Virus record (IMG/VR): IMGVR_UViG_3300025661_000011
Location: 1-37,356 of that record
Strand: one strand, 5' to 3'
DNA from: a virus
Length of the DNA stretch: 37,356 nucleotides
The notes under the pieces are model-generated. The model made no database searches. It saw only the letters and a program-made list of their open reading frames with translations, and was not told the origin of the DNA. The position numbers and the translations under genes are program-made. Positions 9,014 to 17,699 of the stretch are shown piece by piece; position 1 is the stretch's first letter, and the number at the start of each line of letters is the position of its first letter.

Positions 9014-9748
9014 ATGTTGGTTAGTATTATACTGAATAATATACAAAAGACATTACAGACTACTGGAGTGTATAGATCTAGTACCTTTGTCATGAAAGGG
9101 ATTAATGAAGGGATGAAGTTGACTAGTTATTTGACCTTCTATGATGAGAGGAAGAAGAGTCTGTCGCGAGTGGGCACGAGGAATATTGTGGATTTGCCCA
9201 GTGATGGGGATGCTCAAATGATTAGTCCTATATATGTGAGTAATGGAGTCTCAGGAAATAGAGTTAACCCTGTGAGGATACTTGACTTTGAGTTATCTGA
9301 CGAGCAGTGGGAGGGCGTGGTGGATGGCGCGGACTCTCTTTATTATATCTTGCTGAATCCGGTGCACTGTCTAGAGATGGAGTTATTGTGTAGTCCGATA
9401 CAGAATACAGGAACTGTTGCATTGGATATGGTGGGTGCGTATGTGCCTGGAGATGTCGCAAGTGGTGACACTATGGACTTTCCTGAACAGTATGCAGAGG
9501 TGCTGTACTTTTATGGAATGTTCTACTGTTATGTGAGTATGCCCGGGATGGTGGAAGAGTGTCTTGAGGCTTATAAGAGTTATATAAGAATTGTGAATCT
9601 CATGGTTGAGGATCTTGCGAGTCGGTTTCCCTCGGATCAGGGGGTGAAGCCGGTGCCTGTTGAGTTTAATTATGATACAGTGACTAGATTTAATATGGAC
9701 GGTAGGGACAGGCAAAAGGATGAGGCTAGTGTAACTCAAGGAGCTTAG
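9014..9748 (+). CDS. Virion protein, probable neck or adaptor component
   Basis: 244 residues, with GGGGAGG before the ATG. It starts with two helices (SIILNNIQKTL, VMKGINEGMKL), has a beta-rich middle (residues 60-150), then a long helical end (QYAEVLYFYGMFYCYV, ECLEAYKSYIRIVNLMVEDL). The outline matches its two neighbours, and the three genes may be diverged copies of a ring-forming connector fold. The ATG of the next gene lies two bases after its stop. No specific family is claimed. Confidence 0.45.
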   Translation: MLVSIILNNIQKTLQTTGVYRSSTFVMKGINEGMKLTSYLTFYDERKKSLSRVGTRNIVDLPSDGDAQMISPIYVSNGVSGNRVNPVRILDFELSDEQWEGVVDGADSLYYILLNPVHCLEMELLCSPIQNTGTVALDMVGAYVPGDVASGDTMDFPEQYAEVLYFYGMFYCYVSMPGMVEECLEAYKSYIRIVNLMVEDLASRFPSDQGVKPVPVEFNYDTVTRFNMDGRDRQKDEASVTQGA

Positions 9749-9749
9749 T

Positions 9750-10853
9750 ATGAAAGCGATTGATTTTGTAGAAGAGGTAGCTGAACTGCTGAGTGAGGAT
9801 TTTACTTACAGCCCACAGTGGACTAAGGCTGAGTTGTTTAAAGATTTGCAAGTGGTGCTGTGGCTGTTTGGAGAGTTGACTCAGTTAGTGGATAGATGCG
9901 GAGTGGAGCTGGTTGATTATCTGACTGGCGAGGTTGATTTACCTGATGGGTTTGGTCAGACTTACTTAGGACAGTACTCACAAGAGATGCTGGATATTGT
10001 TCCACTAGGAGAGAGTGAGTTCCTGGATGAGGACTGGATGGCGGATGGGGCGGGTGATCCTAAGGGTATGTTGGTGTGGGGCTCGGGAGATAGGAGCAAG
10101 GCGCGGTTTGTGCCCAGGCCGAGTACGGTGGAAGTGCCTGCGGGTGGTGGGACTGGCATTGCGTCTTTGCTTATTGCGGATTCCGGTGCTAATGTGTGGG
10201 CTTTGCTTAGTGTAAGTGGGGTGTTGACTACTGTCTCTTCGGCAGGTGTTGCGGATTCTATACAGGTGATAGAAGGATATGGGGCTTATTGGGACCTTGG
10301 TATTACAACGAGTGGGGAGTTGACATTGACTGCCAGTACTTCTACTACTTCTAGTAATCTTGTGTTGAATAATTCAGTGGTAGATGGACGTGCTTGGTCG
10401 GTAGTAGCGGGCCTTGAGGGAGTGCTTGTTACTAACCTGTCCCAATGGGGATTTGGTCTGTGCACCGGGGTTATTGTTACGAAGGCTGGAGTTGATGTTT
10501 ATCAGACAGGTAATAGTGATTACGGCATTTTGGTGGATGCTTATGCTACTGGGAGCGCTACCACGCCTGATCATGTTGTGAAGATGGACCGGGATTATGG
10601 ATTTGTGCAGTATTGTGGACAATACCTGGGGCAGGGTACTTTCTGGTATAAGGGGCTACCGCAAGAGGTTTATTCTACCTATAATGAGATGGTTATTAGT
10701 GCTGGGTTACTCCCAGTGATTAAGCATGGAGTACTAGCGCGGGCCTTTAGTAAGGACTGTGATGGTCAGGATAAACAGAAGAGTAAGCTACTGGGGAATT
10801 TGTTTATCAGTGAGTGCTATGCGATTAAAGATACCTTTGGTAAGAGGTGGTAA
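9750..10853 (+). CDS. Virion protein with inserted beta domain, probable neck component
   Basis: 367 residues. The helical N-terminus (FVEEVAELL, WTKAELFKDLQVVLWLFGEL) and C-terminus (YNEMVISAGLLPVIKHG, LLGNLFISECYAIKDTF) look like an adaptor split by a Gly/Ser/Thr-rich beta domain at about residues 125-270. The inserted domain resembles an Ig-like or propeller-like decoration. AAGGAG overlaps the end of the preceding gene, so translation is probably coupled. Head completion or neck assembly is inferred from position, just before the tail hub gene. Confidence 0.45.
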   Translation: MKAIDFVEEVAELLSEDFTYSPQWTKAELFKDLQVVLWLFGELTQLVDRCGVELVDYLTGEVDLPDGFGQTYLGQYSQEMLDIVPLGESEFLDEDWMADGAGDPKGMLVWGSGDRSKARFVPRPSTVEVPAGGGTGIASLLIADSGANVWALLSVSGVLTTVSSAGVADSIQVIEGYGAYWDLGITTSGELTLTASTSTTSSNLVLNNSVVDGRAWSVVAGLEGVLVTNLSQWGFGLCTGVIVTKAGVDVYQTGNSDYGILVDAYATGSATTPDHVVKMDRDYGFVQYCGQYLGQGTFWYKGLPQEVYSTYNEMVISAGLLPVIKHGVLARAFSKDCDGQDKQKSKLLGNLFISECYAIKDTFGKRW

Positions 10854-10855
10854 GG

Positions 10856-12622
10856 ATGATATTCGAGAATTTTAGTCTAGGCTGGCAGAACCGCGCCCGG
10901 CAGGAGTTGATGAAGGATGAGGCGTTGTTCAGGTGCGTGGATTTGTCTCTACTTGAGCTGGGTAATTTGAGGTGTATTAGGAATAATAAAGAGGAGTCTT
11001 TTTTCAAGGGGCAGGGGTATACTAGTGAGGTGTATAATATATACCAACTCGATGTGGAAGGGAGTAGTACTAAGTTGATTTATTATACTGTTGACGGGAG
11101 TCTGTATAGGTATAATAGTATTACCAATACCGCGACTGAGTTGAGTTCTGGTATAAATGAGAAGAATGTGAGCTATGCCTCGTTTAAGCCTTTGCTTAGT
11201 ATTATTACCTATGTGTATATCACAGATGGCACGACTATGCTGTGTGACACGGGTGTGCATTCCTACACCTGGGGCATTGATCCGCCGCAGAATCCACTCA
11301 AGGGGTATATGTACGGAGATGGTGGATCGTTGATTGCTGGTGATTATACCTGGCAGTATACATTCTATGATGAGGATACCGGCGCGGAGAGTGATCCCTG
11401 TCCGTTGATGGGACCGGTTACTGCGGTGGATGATGACAGTGCTGATGTTAAAGGTATTGAGATTTCTGCCAATGCGCGGGTGACTAGTAGGAGACTGTAT
11501 AGGAGTTTGGTGGATGGAGGGAGTCATTACCTTGTGCGAGATATTGGAGATAACGTTACTACTTCTTTTATTGACGTGGATGCAGATACTTCTTTGACTA
11601 CCTTGATGGAGACAGATCAAGGAGTGCCGGCTACTTTTGGTAAGGTGAAGAATTTCCAGAATCGGCTTTTTGGTACTGTTAATGATTCATATCCTAATAG
11701 AGTGTGGTATAGTAGAGGGAGTAGGCCGGATAACTGGCCGAAGGAGTATTATCTAGAGATTGGCACTGCTGATGATAGAGTGTTGGATATGTTGGAGTTC
11801 GAGGGGACTCTGTTCTTCTTGCAGACTGGTGCTATCTCAGGTATGTATGGGACTACTCCTGATACCTTTGCCTGGTATAAGACTAGGAGTCATATGGGAG
11901 TGGCAGGTAAGTACAGCGCAAGTGCCGGACCTGATGGGGTTTATTTTCTCGGATATGATGGCGTGTATCGGTTTGATGGAGTTAAGAGTATGCGGGTGAG
12001 TGAGCAAATCGGGCAGAGTTTTGGTAAGCTCGCTAAGACTTGGGTGCCTGTGGTGGATTGGGATTCTGTTGTGGAGTACTGCCGGAGTTGTTTCCTGAAT
12101 GGTGTGTTCTATATCATCTTGCCGATGGTGGATAGTGATGGGATTAAGAGTAATACAGTGTTTAGCTATGACGTGTTTCAACAGCTGTGGACTGAGCTTG
12201 GTATGGATCTGGATTTTATATACTCAGATGTAGGCAGAGGCAAAGTGTATGGTAGTATGTACGAAGGGACTGGGTATAGTGTCTATGAATTGCTGGAGGA
12301 GAATAGTTTACTTAATTATTACAATGACCCAAGTCCGGAATTTGTGACAAAGTGTGTGGAGTTTGGCCGCGCTAAGGATGGGAGTCGCGTTAAATGGTTG
12401 AGGAAGTTTCGCGTTGAGGCTGTCGGGGATTGGACTCTTTATTTTTATGTAGATGATGTGTTGAGGTATACTAAAGCATTAACAGGGTTGACTAATGCAG
12501 ATAAGTATATATGGTATGACTTGGATGATAATATAAAGGGGTTACAACTTTATGTGAGGGGAGTGGCAGGAAGTGGTAGCACTCCTGTTAATAGATCGTT
12601 TTCTAGTCTTGAGGTGGAGTAA
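10856..12622 (+). CDS. P22 gp10-like packaged-DNA stabilisation / tail hub protein
   Basis: 588 residues. The ATG at 10856, after an AGAGGTGG site, is preferred to a GTG nine bases earlier. The sequence is made of repeated short beta-strands with Tyr/Trp/Asp turns (DGSLYRYNS, YVYITDGTTMLC, GVYFLGYDGVYRFDG, QLWTELG), typical of a propeller. The phrases QNRLFGTVN and RVWYSRGSRPDNWP are characteristic of the tail hub or stabilisation proteins of short-tailed phages. In P22 the relative plugs the portal after packaging and links it to the tail. Neighbours are adaptor-like proteins before it and ejection-like proteins after it, which fits this order. The last bases carry a 13-base duplication that supplies the next gene's start region. 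Confidence 0.65.
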   Translation: MIFENFSLGWQNRARQELMKDEALFRCVDLSLLELGNLRCIRNNKEESFFKGQGYTSEVYNIYQLDVEGSSTKLIYYTVDGSLYRYNSITNTATELSSGINEKNVSYASFKPLLSIITYVYITDGTTMLCDTGVHSYTWGIDPPQNPLKGYMYGDGGSLIAGDYTWQYTFYDEDTGAESDPCPLMGPVTAVDDDSADVKGIEISANARVTSRRLYRSLVDGGSHYLVRDIGDNVTTSFIDVDADTSLTTLMETDQGVPATFGKVKNFQNRLFGTVNDSYPNRVWYSRGSRPDNWPKEYYLEIGTADDRVLDMLEFEGTLFFLQTGAISGMYGTTPDTFAWYKTRSHMGVAGKYSASAGPDGVYFLGYDGVYRFDGVKSMRVSEQIGQSFGKLAKTWVPVVDWDSVVEYCRSCFLNGVFYIILPMVDSDGIKSNTVFSYDVFQQLWTELGMDLDFIYSDVGRGKVYGSMYEGTGYSVYELLEENSLLNYYNDPSPEFVTKCVEFGRAKDGSRVKWLRKFRVEAVGDWTLYFYVDDVLRYTKALTGLTNADKYIWYDLDDNIKGLQLYVRGVAGSGSTPVNRSFSSLEVE

Positions 12623-12636
12623 TGAGGTGGAGTAAT
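12611..12636 (+). repeat. 13-base tandem duplication at a gene junction
   Basis: The sequence gaggtggagtaat occurs twice in a row (12611-12623 and 12624-12636). The first copy holds the stop codon of the tail hub gene; the second supplies the AGGTGGAG ribosome site and the ATG at 12635. Confidence 0.85.
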
Positions 12637-12916
12637 GAGTGGACTTTATAAAGTAGTAGGGAGTGACCCAGCAGACTTGCAGGCAGAGGTGAATAGGATT
12701 TTTGAGATTGTGTCTAATAGGCTGGATAAGATTGAAGGGTTTAGAGGAGAGCCTGAGGTGTGGGCGCGGCAGGTTAATAAAGGGGATATTGTGGTGGACT
12801 CATATAGGGAGGGAATTGTGTTAAGAGATGAGTTAGATCCTCCAGGGTATTGGAGAATTACAGTGGACAGCACGGGTACTTTAACACAGACTAGTCTAGG
12901 AAGGGAGTATAAATAA
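12635..12916 (+). CDS. Small virion-cluster protein of unknown function
   Basis: 93 residues. The first half is an amphipathic helix (DLQAEVNRIFEIVSNRLDKI). The second half is beta-rich (GDIVVDSYREGIVLRD, GYWRITVDSTGTL) and resembles the tip of a phage structural protein. Small proteins with this helix-then-strand layout often follow stabilisation-protein genes in podovirus-like genomes. Its stop overlaps the next start (TAATG). Confidence 0.5.
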   Translation: MSGLYKVVGSDPADLQAEVNRIFEIVSNRLDKIEGFRGEPEVWARQVNKGDIVVDSYREGIVLRDELDPPGYWRITVDSTGTLTQTSLGREYK

Positions 12917-13605
12917 TGGGCGAGGCAATGTGGGGCGCGGCAGCAGAAGCGGCAGTTGGTGTTGGATCAGCGATGTATGCCAGTAGCCAGGCCGGTGATC
13001 AAGAGGAGTATATGCAGGGCTTGGTGAATCAGGGTCAGGGTAATAGAGACTTGATAGAGGGGATTGATAGGTATTTCCTGGGTGGTGGTAGAGCTAAGGA
13101 TTATGATGTTCCTGGGTTTAGTAATCAGTTTGGACAGCTGGATTTTATGAGGCAGGAACAGGAAGGGCTGGTCGGACAGGAGATACGAAAGGCGCAGCAA
13201 CAGATCGAGGACACTATGCCACAGGGAGGCGCTAAATTGCGGGCGCTGGCTGAGTTGAGTATCAAGAGTCAGGATGCTAAGAATAAGATAAGCAGGGAGT
13301 GGGAAGGTAAGAAGAATGATCTTGATGTGCAGTTGACTAATCAGTATATGCAGGGTGCGATGGGGCGGCAGAGTGGAGTTAGTCTTAACACACAGTATGC
13401 AATGGGTAACCAGAATTTGCAGAACAGCCAGAAGATGATGTCCGAGATTGGTCAGGGTCTTGGGAGTTTGGCGGGGAGTCTGGGTAAGCGCAAAAAACCT
13501 AAGTATGAGTATACTCCACCTAAGCCTCCAGGTAGTGCTAGTAGTACATTAGACTGGGATGAGGCTAATAACGAGGATTACTGGGATTTCTCTGACGGTA
13601 GGTAA
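12916..13605 (+). CDS. Probable internal virion / DNA ejection protein
   Basis: 229 residues. The N-terminus is Ala/Gly-rich and hydrophobic (AMWGAAAEAAVGVGSAMYAS), followed by long Gln-rich helices (QEEYMQGLVNQGQGN, EIRKAQQQIEDTM, LRALAELSIKSQDAKNKI). The end is low-complexity and Pro/Asp-rich. A short membrane-active start plus Gln-rich helices is the usual look of small ejection proteins such as T7 gp14 or P22 gp7. It precedes two further proteins of the same class. Assigned by composition and position. Confidence 0.45.
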   Translation: MGEAMWGAAAEAAVGVGSAMYASSQAGDQEEYMQGLVNQGQGNRDLIEGIDRYFLGGGRAKDYDVPGFSNQFGQLDFMRQEQEGLVGQEIRKAQQQIEDTMPQGGAKLRALAELSIKSQDAKNKISREWEGKKNDLDVQLTNQYMQGAMGRQSGVSLNTQYAMGNQNLQNSQKMMSEIGQGLGSLAGSLGKRKKPKYEYTPPKPPGSASSTLDWDEANNEDYWDFSDGR

Positions 13606-13624
13606 GATAAGAAAGGAGCAAGAG

Positions 13625-14620
13625 ATGAAATTTGCAGGACCGAGTATGGGTGCCGCGATAGGCTCCGGGTTTGCACGTGGAATGGGAAGCGTGAGGGAAG
13701 AGACGGCCAAGGATGAGAGAGCTAGGGATACCTCAGCTATGGCTACGTATACTAAATTGGTACAGAGTGGTGAGTGGGAACCAGTTGAGGCTAAGAGTGG
13801 AGTGCCTGATGGTGGGGTGTTGAGAGTAGGGAATGTAGGGTTTTTGAAAAAAGTGCAGAGAGCACAGGGTGTTAGTATTAAGCAAGCACGGTTGGACTTT
13901 GACAAAAAGAAGTTTGGGTATACTCAAGGGAAGGATGCTTATGATAGACTACATCCAAAGACAGGTGCTGGAAAGGTATATGAGAATATTAAAACTGGTG
14001 ATAGGAAGATAGTTGGGCCGGGTGAGTTGCCGCCGCCCGGGTATTATAAAGAGACTACCTTTAGTGTGCCGCGCCGGGTCGACTCTGCGGCTCAGGCTAG
14101 TACGAAGAGTGCTATCAGTGGGATTGATAAGAAGCTCGCGGATGTACGGAGTCAGCTACGGTCTAAGAATATGACCTTTATAAAGGGTATGCCGCAGGAG
14201 AGGATAGAGGGAAATGAGACCTTTGAGGGATTACAGAAGGAGAGTCAGCGGTTAGGGGATGAGGAGAAGAGGTTAACTATTCAAAGAGCACGATTGAGTG
14301 GAGAGTTAAAAGACCCATCGGCAGTGGGAGGGAGTGTAGGGAGTAAGGTATTAGAGGGGAGTCCAGTTGAGGATACTGGAGAAGGTATGATAATCCCTGA
14401 GGAGACTTGGAGGCAGGTGGGTAGAGACACTAGCCTGAATCCTGCGATACGGAAGAGAGCTGAGGAAGAGGTTGCCGCGTTCGAGAGGCGCAAGCCGGGC
14501 ATGTTGCAGGGTTTGGTGGATATGGGTAAGATAACCTGGGAGTTGATACTGACAGATATTATTAATAAGTATGAGGCAAGACCACAGAAGATTACCAAGC
14601 CGGGGTTTATTAAGAAGTAG
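13625..14620 (+). CDS. Probable internal virion protein, mid-size
   Basis: 331 residues. The ATG at 13625, after AAAGGAG, was chosen; an upstream in-frame start would overlap the previous gene by 47 bases and lacks a ribosome site. The N-terminus is Gly/Ala-rich (GAAIGSGFARGMGS) and runs into charged helices. A middle segment (about 75-150, FLKKVQRAQGV to YYKETTFSV) is mixed, and two coiled-coil stretches lie near 170-235. It sits between a small and a very large putative ejection protein. No enzymatic motif was seen. Confidence 0.45.
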   Translation: MKFAGPSMGAAIGSGFARGMGSVREETAKDERARDTSAMATYTKLVQSGEWEPVEAKSGVPDGGVLRVGNVGFLKKVQRAQGVSIKQARLDFDKKKFGYTQGKDAYDRLHPKTGAGKVYENIKTGDRKIVGPGELPPPGYYKETTFSVPRRVDSAAQASTKSAISGIDKKLADVRSQLRSKNMTFIKGMPQERIEGNETFEGLQKESQRLGDEEKRLTIQRARLSGELKDPSAVGGSVGSKVLEGSPVEDTGEGMIIPEETWRQVGRDTSLNPAIRKRAEEEVAAFERRKPGMLQGLVDMGKITWELILTDIINKYEARPQKITKPGFIKK

Positions 14621-14632
14621 GAGGGTAGTGGT

Positions 14633-17272
14633 ATGGGTAGATTGAGAGAAATGGGTAGGAATTATACTTCGTGGGATTTGCTCCTACTGGCGGCGCGGAG
14701 TATCGGCGAGAATCTAGTCAAGAAGGTGGACACAAAGGGGAATAAAAAGAAGTGGGAGGGTATGTCTGATGAGAAGAAGAGAAGTATACTAGATGAAGGT
14801 ATGTGGGATTCCTTCGCTGGTGTGGGTGGCGGGATCGCCCAGAAATTATCTGGCCCTATGAGGAAGAGTGCTACTGTACTAAAGCACGCTATGGAAGATA
14901 AGACTTTAAGAGCGGCGGGCAAGGAGTTGGGCATTGGCACTGAGGGAGTGCAGGATGTTAGTGGTAAGATAGTACGAGAGATGGGTGAGCAGGTCGGGAG
15001 TCAGGCTGGGTGGATGCGCAAGATTAAGAAAATGTTCTTGAGTGCCGCGCCATTGAGTCCTGAGACTGTGTACGCACTGGAGAAGACCGGCGCTGGCCGG
15101 AAGATATACAGGATTATGGATCTCGCGGACCAGAGTATGAATAGGTTTATGGTTGGTGAGGTTGATAAGTTTATGCAGTCTTTGGGGAAGATCAAGGCTG
15201 GGAGTGTGTCGAGTAGGCGAGTTGGGAGAGTGCTAGATGGGAAGCTCGATGTTGGTCAGTTGTCTAAGGAAGAGACTAAGTTGTATAAATTCCTCTCTAA
15301 AAAGTTCGACTTCCTGATTAATAAATATGCACGCAGTTCACTTGGCACAGATGCTCGGTATAAGAAGATAGCCAGTGCAGCTAGTGCTGATAAGAGTCCT
15401 ATGGTGGGTGTTAAGGACTTGGGGAAGGGTCTTAAGAGTAGGTATGACAAGCAGGTCGGGCAACTTGCGAGGTGGCTTGGCGGCAGGTCTTTAGATAAGC
15501 TCACTGTTAAGGATAAGACTATCTTGAAGAAGATGCGGGGTGAGTTGGATTCTATTAAGCACAAGGGATGGCTGGAGGGGTTGGATCAGACTGAGAGGGA
15601 AGTCTACTCTCTTATGAAGAGGAAGGTTAAGAACTATCTGCCTCATATATTTGACAGGGAGGAGTTGCTGAAGGGACTGGAGTCTGAGAAGGTCGTGTTG
15701 AATACGGCACTTGGGAAGGCCGTTGATGGTAAAGAGATTAATAGGATCAAAAGGAGACTCATTAGTGTAGAGGGCAGTGTTAATAAGTTAAAAGGCGGCG
15801 GTATGGTTACATACGAGCACTTGCCGCAAAATCTCCGGTTTAAGTTCTTCGACACACGGCAGGGTGCTCAGGGGTATTCTTTTGACTCGGTGAAGGCATA
15901 CGAGAGTTATCTTAAAGGGATTAGTAAGAAGATATACCAAGAGCCTGCGGTTCAGCAAGTTAAGACACACTTTAATGAGCTGAGTCCTGAGTATCGGCAA
16001 TATGTAACGAAGCATGTCAAGACCTGGCTGGGTATGGGCAGGACCGGCGCTATGGATGCGGCGGATGCTATTGCGTCTGTGCAATGGATGCTTAAACTGG
16101 GGCTGAATCCCCGGAGTGCTATTACTAATTTCGCCCAGCGCGTTAATACCATAGCAGATGTCGGAGAGGGGAATGCCATAAAGGGGTACTTTAAAGGGTG
16201 GACTAAAGAAGGAGATGAGTTATTTAAGAAGACTGGTCTTGCTCAAGAAGTGCCGACCGTCTTGATGGAGGGTAAGGTCCCAGAGGGTATGGAGAAGTTT
16301 AGGACTGCTGTGGGGTTTATGTTCTCCAAGATTGAGATAGGAAATAGGAAGGGTGCTTTCCTGGCCGGGGTCGAGCAGGCACAGGGTCTTGGGTTGACGG
16401 GACAAGAGGCTATCCAGCATGGAATTGATGTAGTGCATAAGACTCAATTCAGGTATGGTTCTATTGGACTGCCGATGCCATTGCAGTCTGCACCGGGGAA
16501 ACTGGCTATGCAGTTCTGGTCTTATCCTATTAAGCAGACTGAGTTCTTGGTCAAGCTGTTGAAGAATGACCCAGGGAAGTTGGTCAAATGGGCCATATAT
16601 GCTGAGGGTGGTAGGGAGTTGCTGGAGGAGACCGCTGGTATTGATATGGGCAATGCTATGGGGTTGGGATTTAATTGGGGAGAATTGGTGAGTGCGGCTA
16701 AGCAGGTGCCGGAGGGAGACTGGGATAATTTCTTCAAACATATTAGACTGGCGAATTCCGGTGGAGGCTTGGTGCCTGGGTATTCTCCAACTGTGGGCGC
16801 GGTGGTGGACATTGCGGAGGGTATTGGCAAGGGGAGAGGACTGGAGGCACTTGGTAAGGAACTAGTGCCGGTGCAAGCCAAGAAAATGAAGAAGTTGTAT
16901 GAAGGGGTCAGGGGAGCGCATCGAGATGGAGAGGGAGGGTACAAGCTCCCTTGGTATGATAGCGCAGGGCGGCTTGATGCTGAGTTGTCGCCGATGGAAG
17001 CCGGGGTTGAGACCTTCGGGCCGCGTCTGGAGAGATTGAGTGAGGTTAATCTAGGCAAGAGTCGAGAGTATGAGACGCAACAACACGAGGGGAATCTCAG
17101 GAGAGATCTGAGTACTGCAATACGAAAAGGCGATTGGGATACTGTGGAGGAAGTGGGTATGAAGCTGATGGACTTTGGCGACATAGGCGCGAGGATGCAG
17201 GAGAGGAATGTGCCGTGGAAAGATAGACATGAGATGGATCTGGATATTGTGAGGGAGGAGTTGCTTAAGTAG
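14633..17272 (+). CDS. Large internal virion / ejection protein
   Basis: 879 residues, mostly helical, Lys/Glu-rich and low in Cys. Residues about 480-650 contain a signature seen in very large phage ejection or polyvalent proteins: LGLNPRSAITNFAQRVNT, then FMFSKIEIGNRKGAFLAGVEQA, VVHKTQFRYG, and KLAMQFWSYPIKQTEFLVKLL. No polymerase, lysozyme or protease motif was found. It is the last gene of the + block, 28 bases before the terminator. In short-tailed phages such proteins travel in the capsid and enter the host to help DNA entry. The exact subfamily is uncertain. Confidence 0.55.
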   Translation: MGRLREMGRNYTSWDLLLLAARSIGENLVKKVDTKGNKKKWEGMSDEKKRSILDEGMWDSFAGVGGGIAQKLSGPMRKSATVLKHAMEDKTLRAAGKELGIGTEGVQDVSGKIVREMGEQVGSQAGWMRKIKKMFLSAAPLSPETVYALEKTGAGRKIYRIMDLADQSMNRFMVGEVDKFMQSLGKIKAGSVSSRRVGRVLDGKLDVGQLSKEETKLYKFLSKKFDFLINKYARSSLGTDARYKKIASAASADKSPMVGVKDLGKGLKSRYDKQVGQLARWLGGRSLDKLTVKDKTILKKMRGELDSIKHKGWLEGLDQTEREVYSLMKRKVKNYLPHIFDREELLKGLESEKVVLNTALGKAVDGKEINRIKRRLISVEGSVNKLKGGGMVTYEHLPQNLRFKFFDTRQGAQGYSFDSVKAYESYLKGISKKIYQEPAVQQVKTHFNELSPEYRQYVTKHVKTWLGMGRTGAMDAADAIASVQWMLKLGLNPRSAITNFAQRVNTIADVGEGNAIKGYFKGWTKEGDELFKKTGLAQEVPTVLMEGKVPEGMEKFRTAVGFMFSKIEIGNRKGAFLAGVEQAQGLGLTGQEAIQHGIDVVHKTQFRYGSIGLPMPLQSAPGKLAMQFWSYPIKQTEFLVKLLKNDPGKLVKWAIYAEGGRELLEETAGIDMGNAMGLGFNWGELVSAAKQVPEGDWDNFFKHIRLANSGGGLVPGYSPTVGAVVDIAEGIGKGRGLEALGKELVPVQAKKMKKLYEGVRGAHRDGEGGYKLPWYDSAGRLDAELSPMEAGVETFGPRLERLSEVNLGKSREYETQQHEGNLRRDLSTAIRKGDWDTVEEVGMKLMDFGDIGARMQERNVPWKDRHEMDLDIVREELLK

Positions 17273-17300
17273 TAGGGTTGGTGAGACCCTTGACGGGAGA

Positions 17301-17335
17301 GGGAGTTACTCTGATGAGAGTAGCTCCCTTTTTTT
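17301..17335 (+). terminator. Rho-independent terminator of the virion operon
   Basis: A 12-base-pair stem (gggagttactct / agagtagctccc, one G-U pair) closes a GATG loop, followed by seven T on the + strand. The leftward genes converge here, and the stop codon of the last one (17334-17336) lies inside the T run. There is no T run in the leftward direction. Confidence 0.9.
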
Positions 17336-17690
17336 AGTCTTTATATATAAGCTCCTGCGCTTTGGCGATTTTTTTGATTGCGCCAAATAGTAGTTCATCC
17401 TTTGTTATTAAGTCACCTCCGATATTGTATATTATTTCTAAGGTTGTGATTGCTTGTTCGAGTAGTCCGTGGGCTTGTTCGAGTTTTTTCATTTCTCCTC
17501 CTTTGTTATTTCTCATGGAGTGACAGTTCATGGCCGCGGCTTCCGAGGCTTTTTCAAGACACACGAACAGGCCATCTGAGCGTATGTGCCTGAATGTTGC
17601 TATGATGTCGTTGTTTATTTTGATTTCGTAATCCCTCCAGCCTTCCGGGTCTGGATCGTTGAATGGGCCTTTGTTAGTTATTGATATCAT
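17334..17690 (-). CDS. Unknown protein, possibly two fused small genes
   Basis: 118 residues, the last gene of the leftward operon. The N-terminal half (YEIKINNDIIATFRHIRSDG then LEKASEAAA) resembles small phage proteins seen elsewhere as stand-alone units. The C-terminal 52 residues are a helical module beginning MKKLEQAHGLLEQAI. A perfect AAGGAGG lies four bases before that internal ATG, inside the frame. It may therefore be one gene with an internal start or two genes merged by loss of a stop. No function is recognised. Confidence 0.6.
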   Translation of the reverse strand: MISITNKGPFNDPDPEGWRDYEIKINNDIIATFRHIRSDGLFVCLEKASEAAAMNCHSMRNNKGGEMKKLEQAHGLLEQAITTLEIIYNIGGDLITKDELLFGAIKKIAKAQELIYKD

Positions 17691-17699
17691 TTATCCTCC

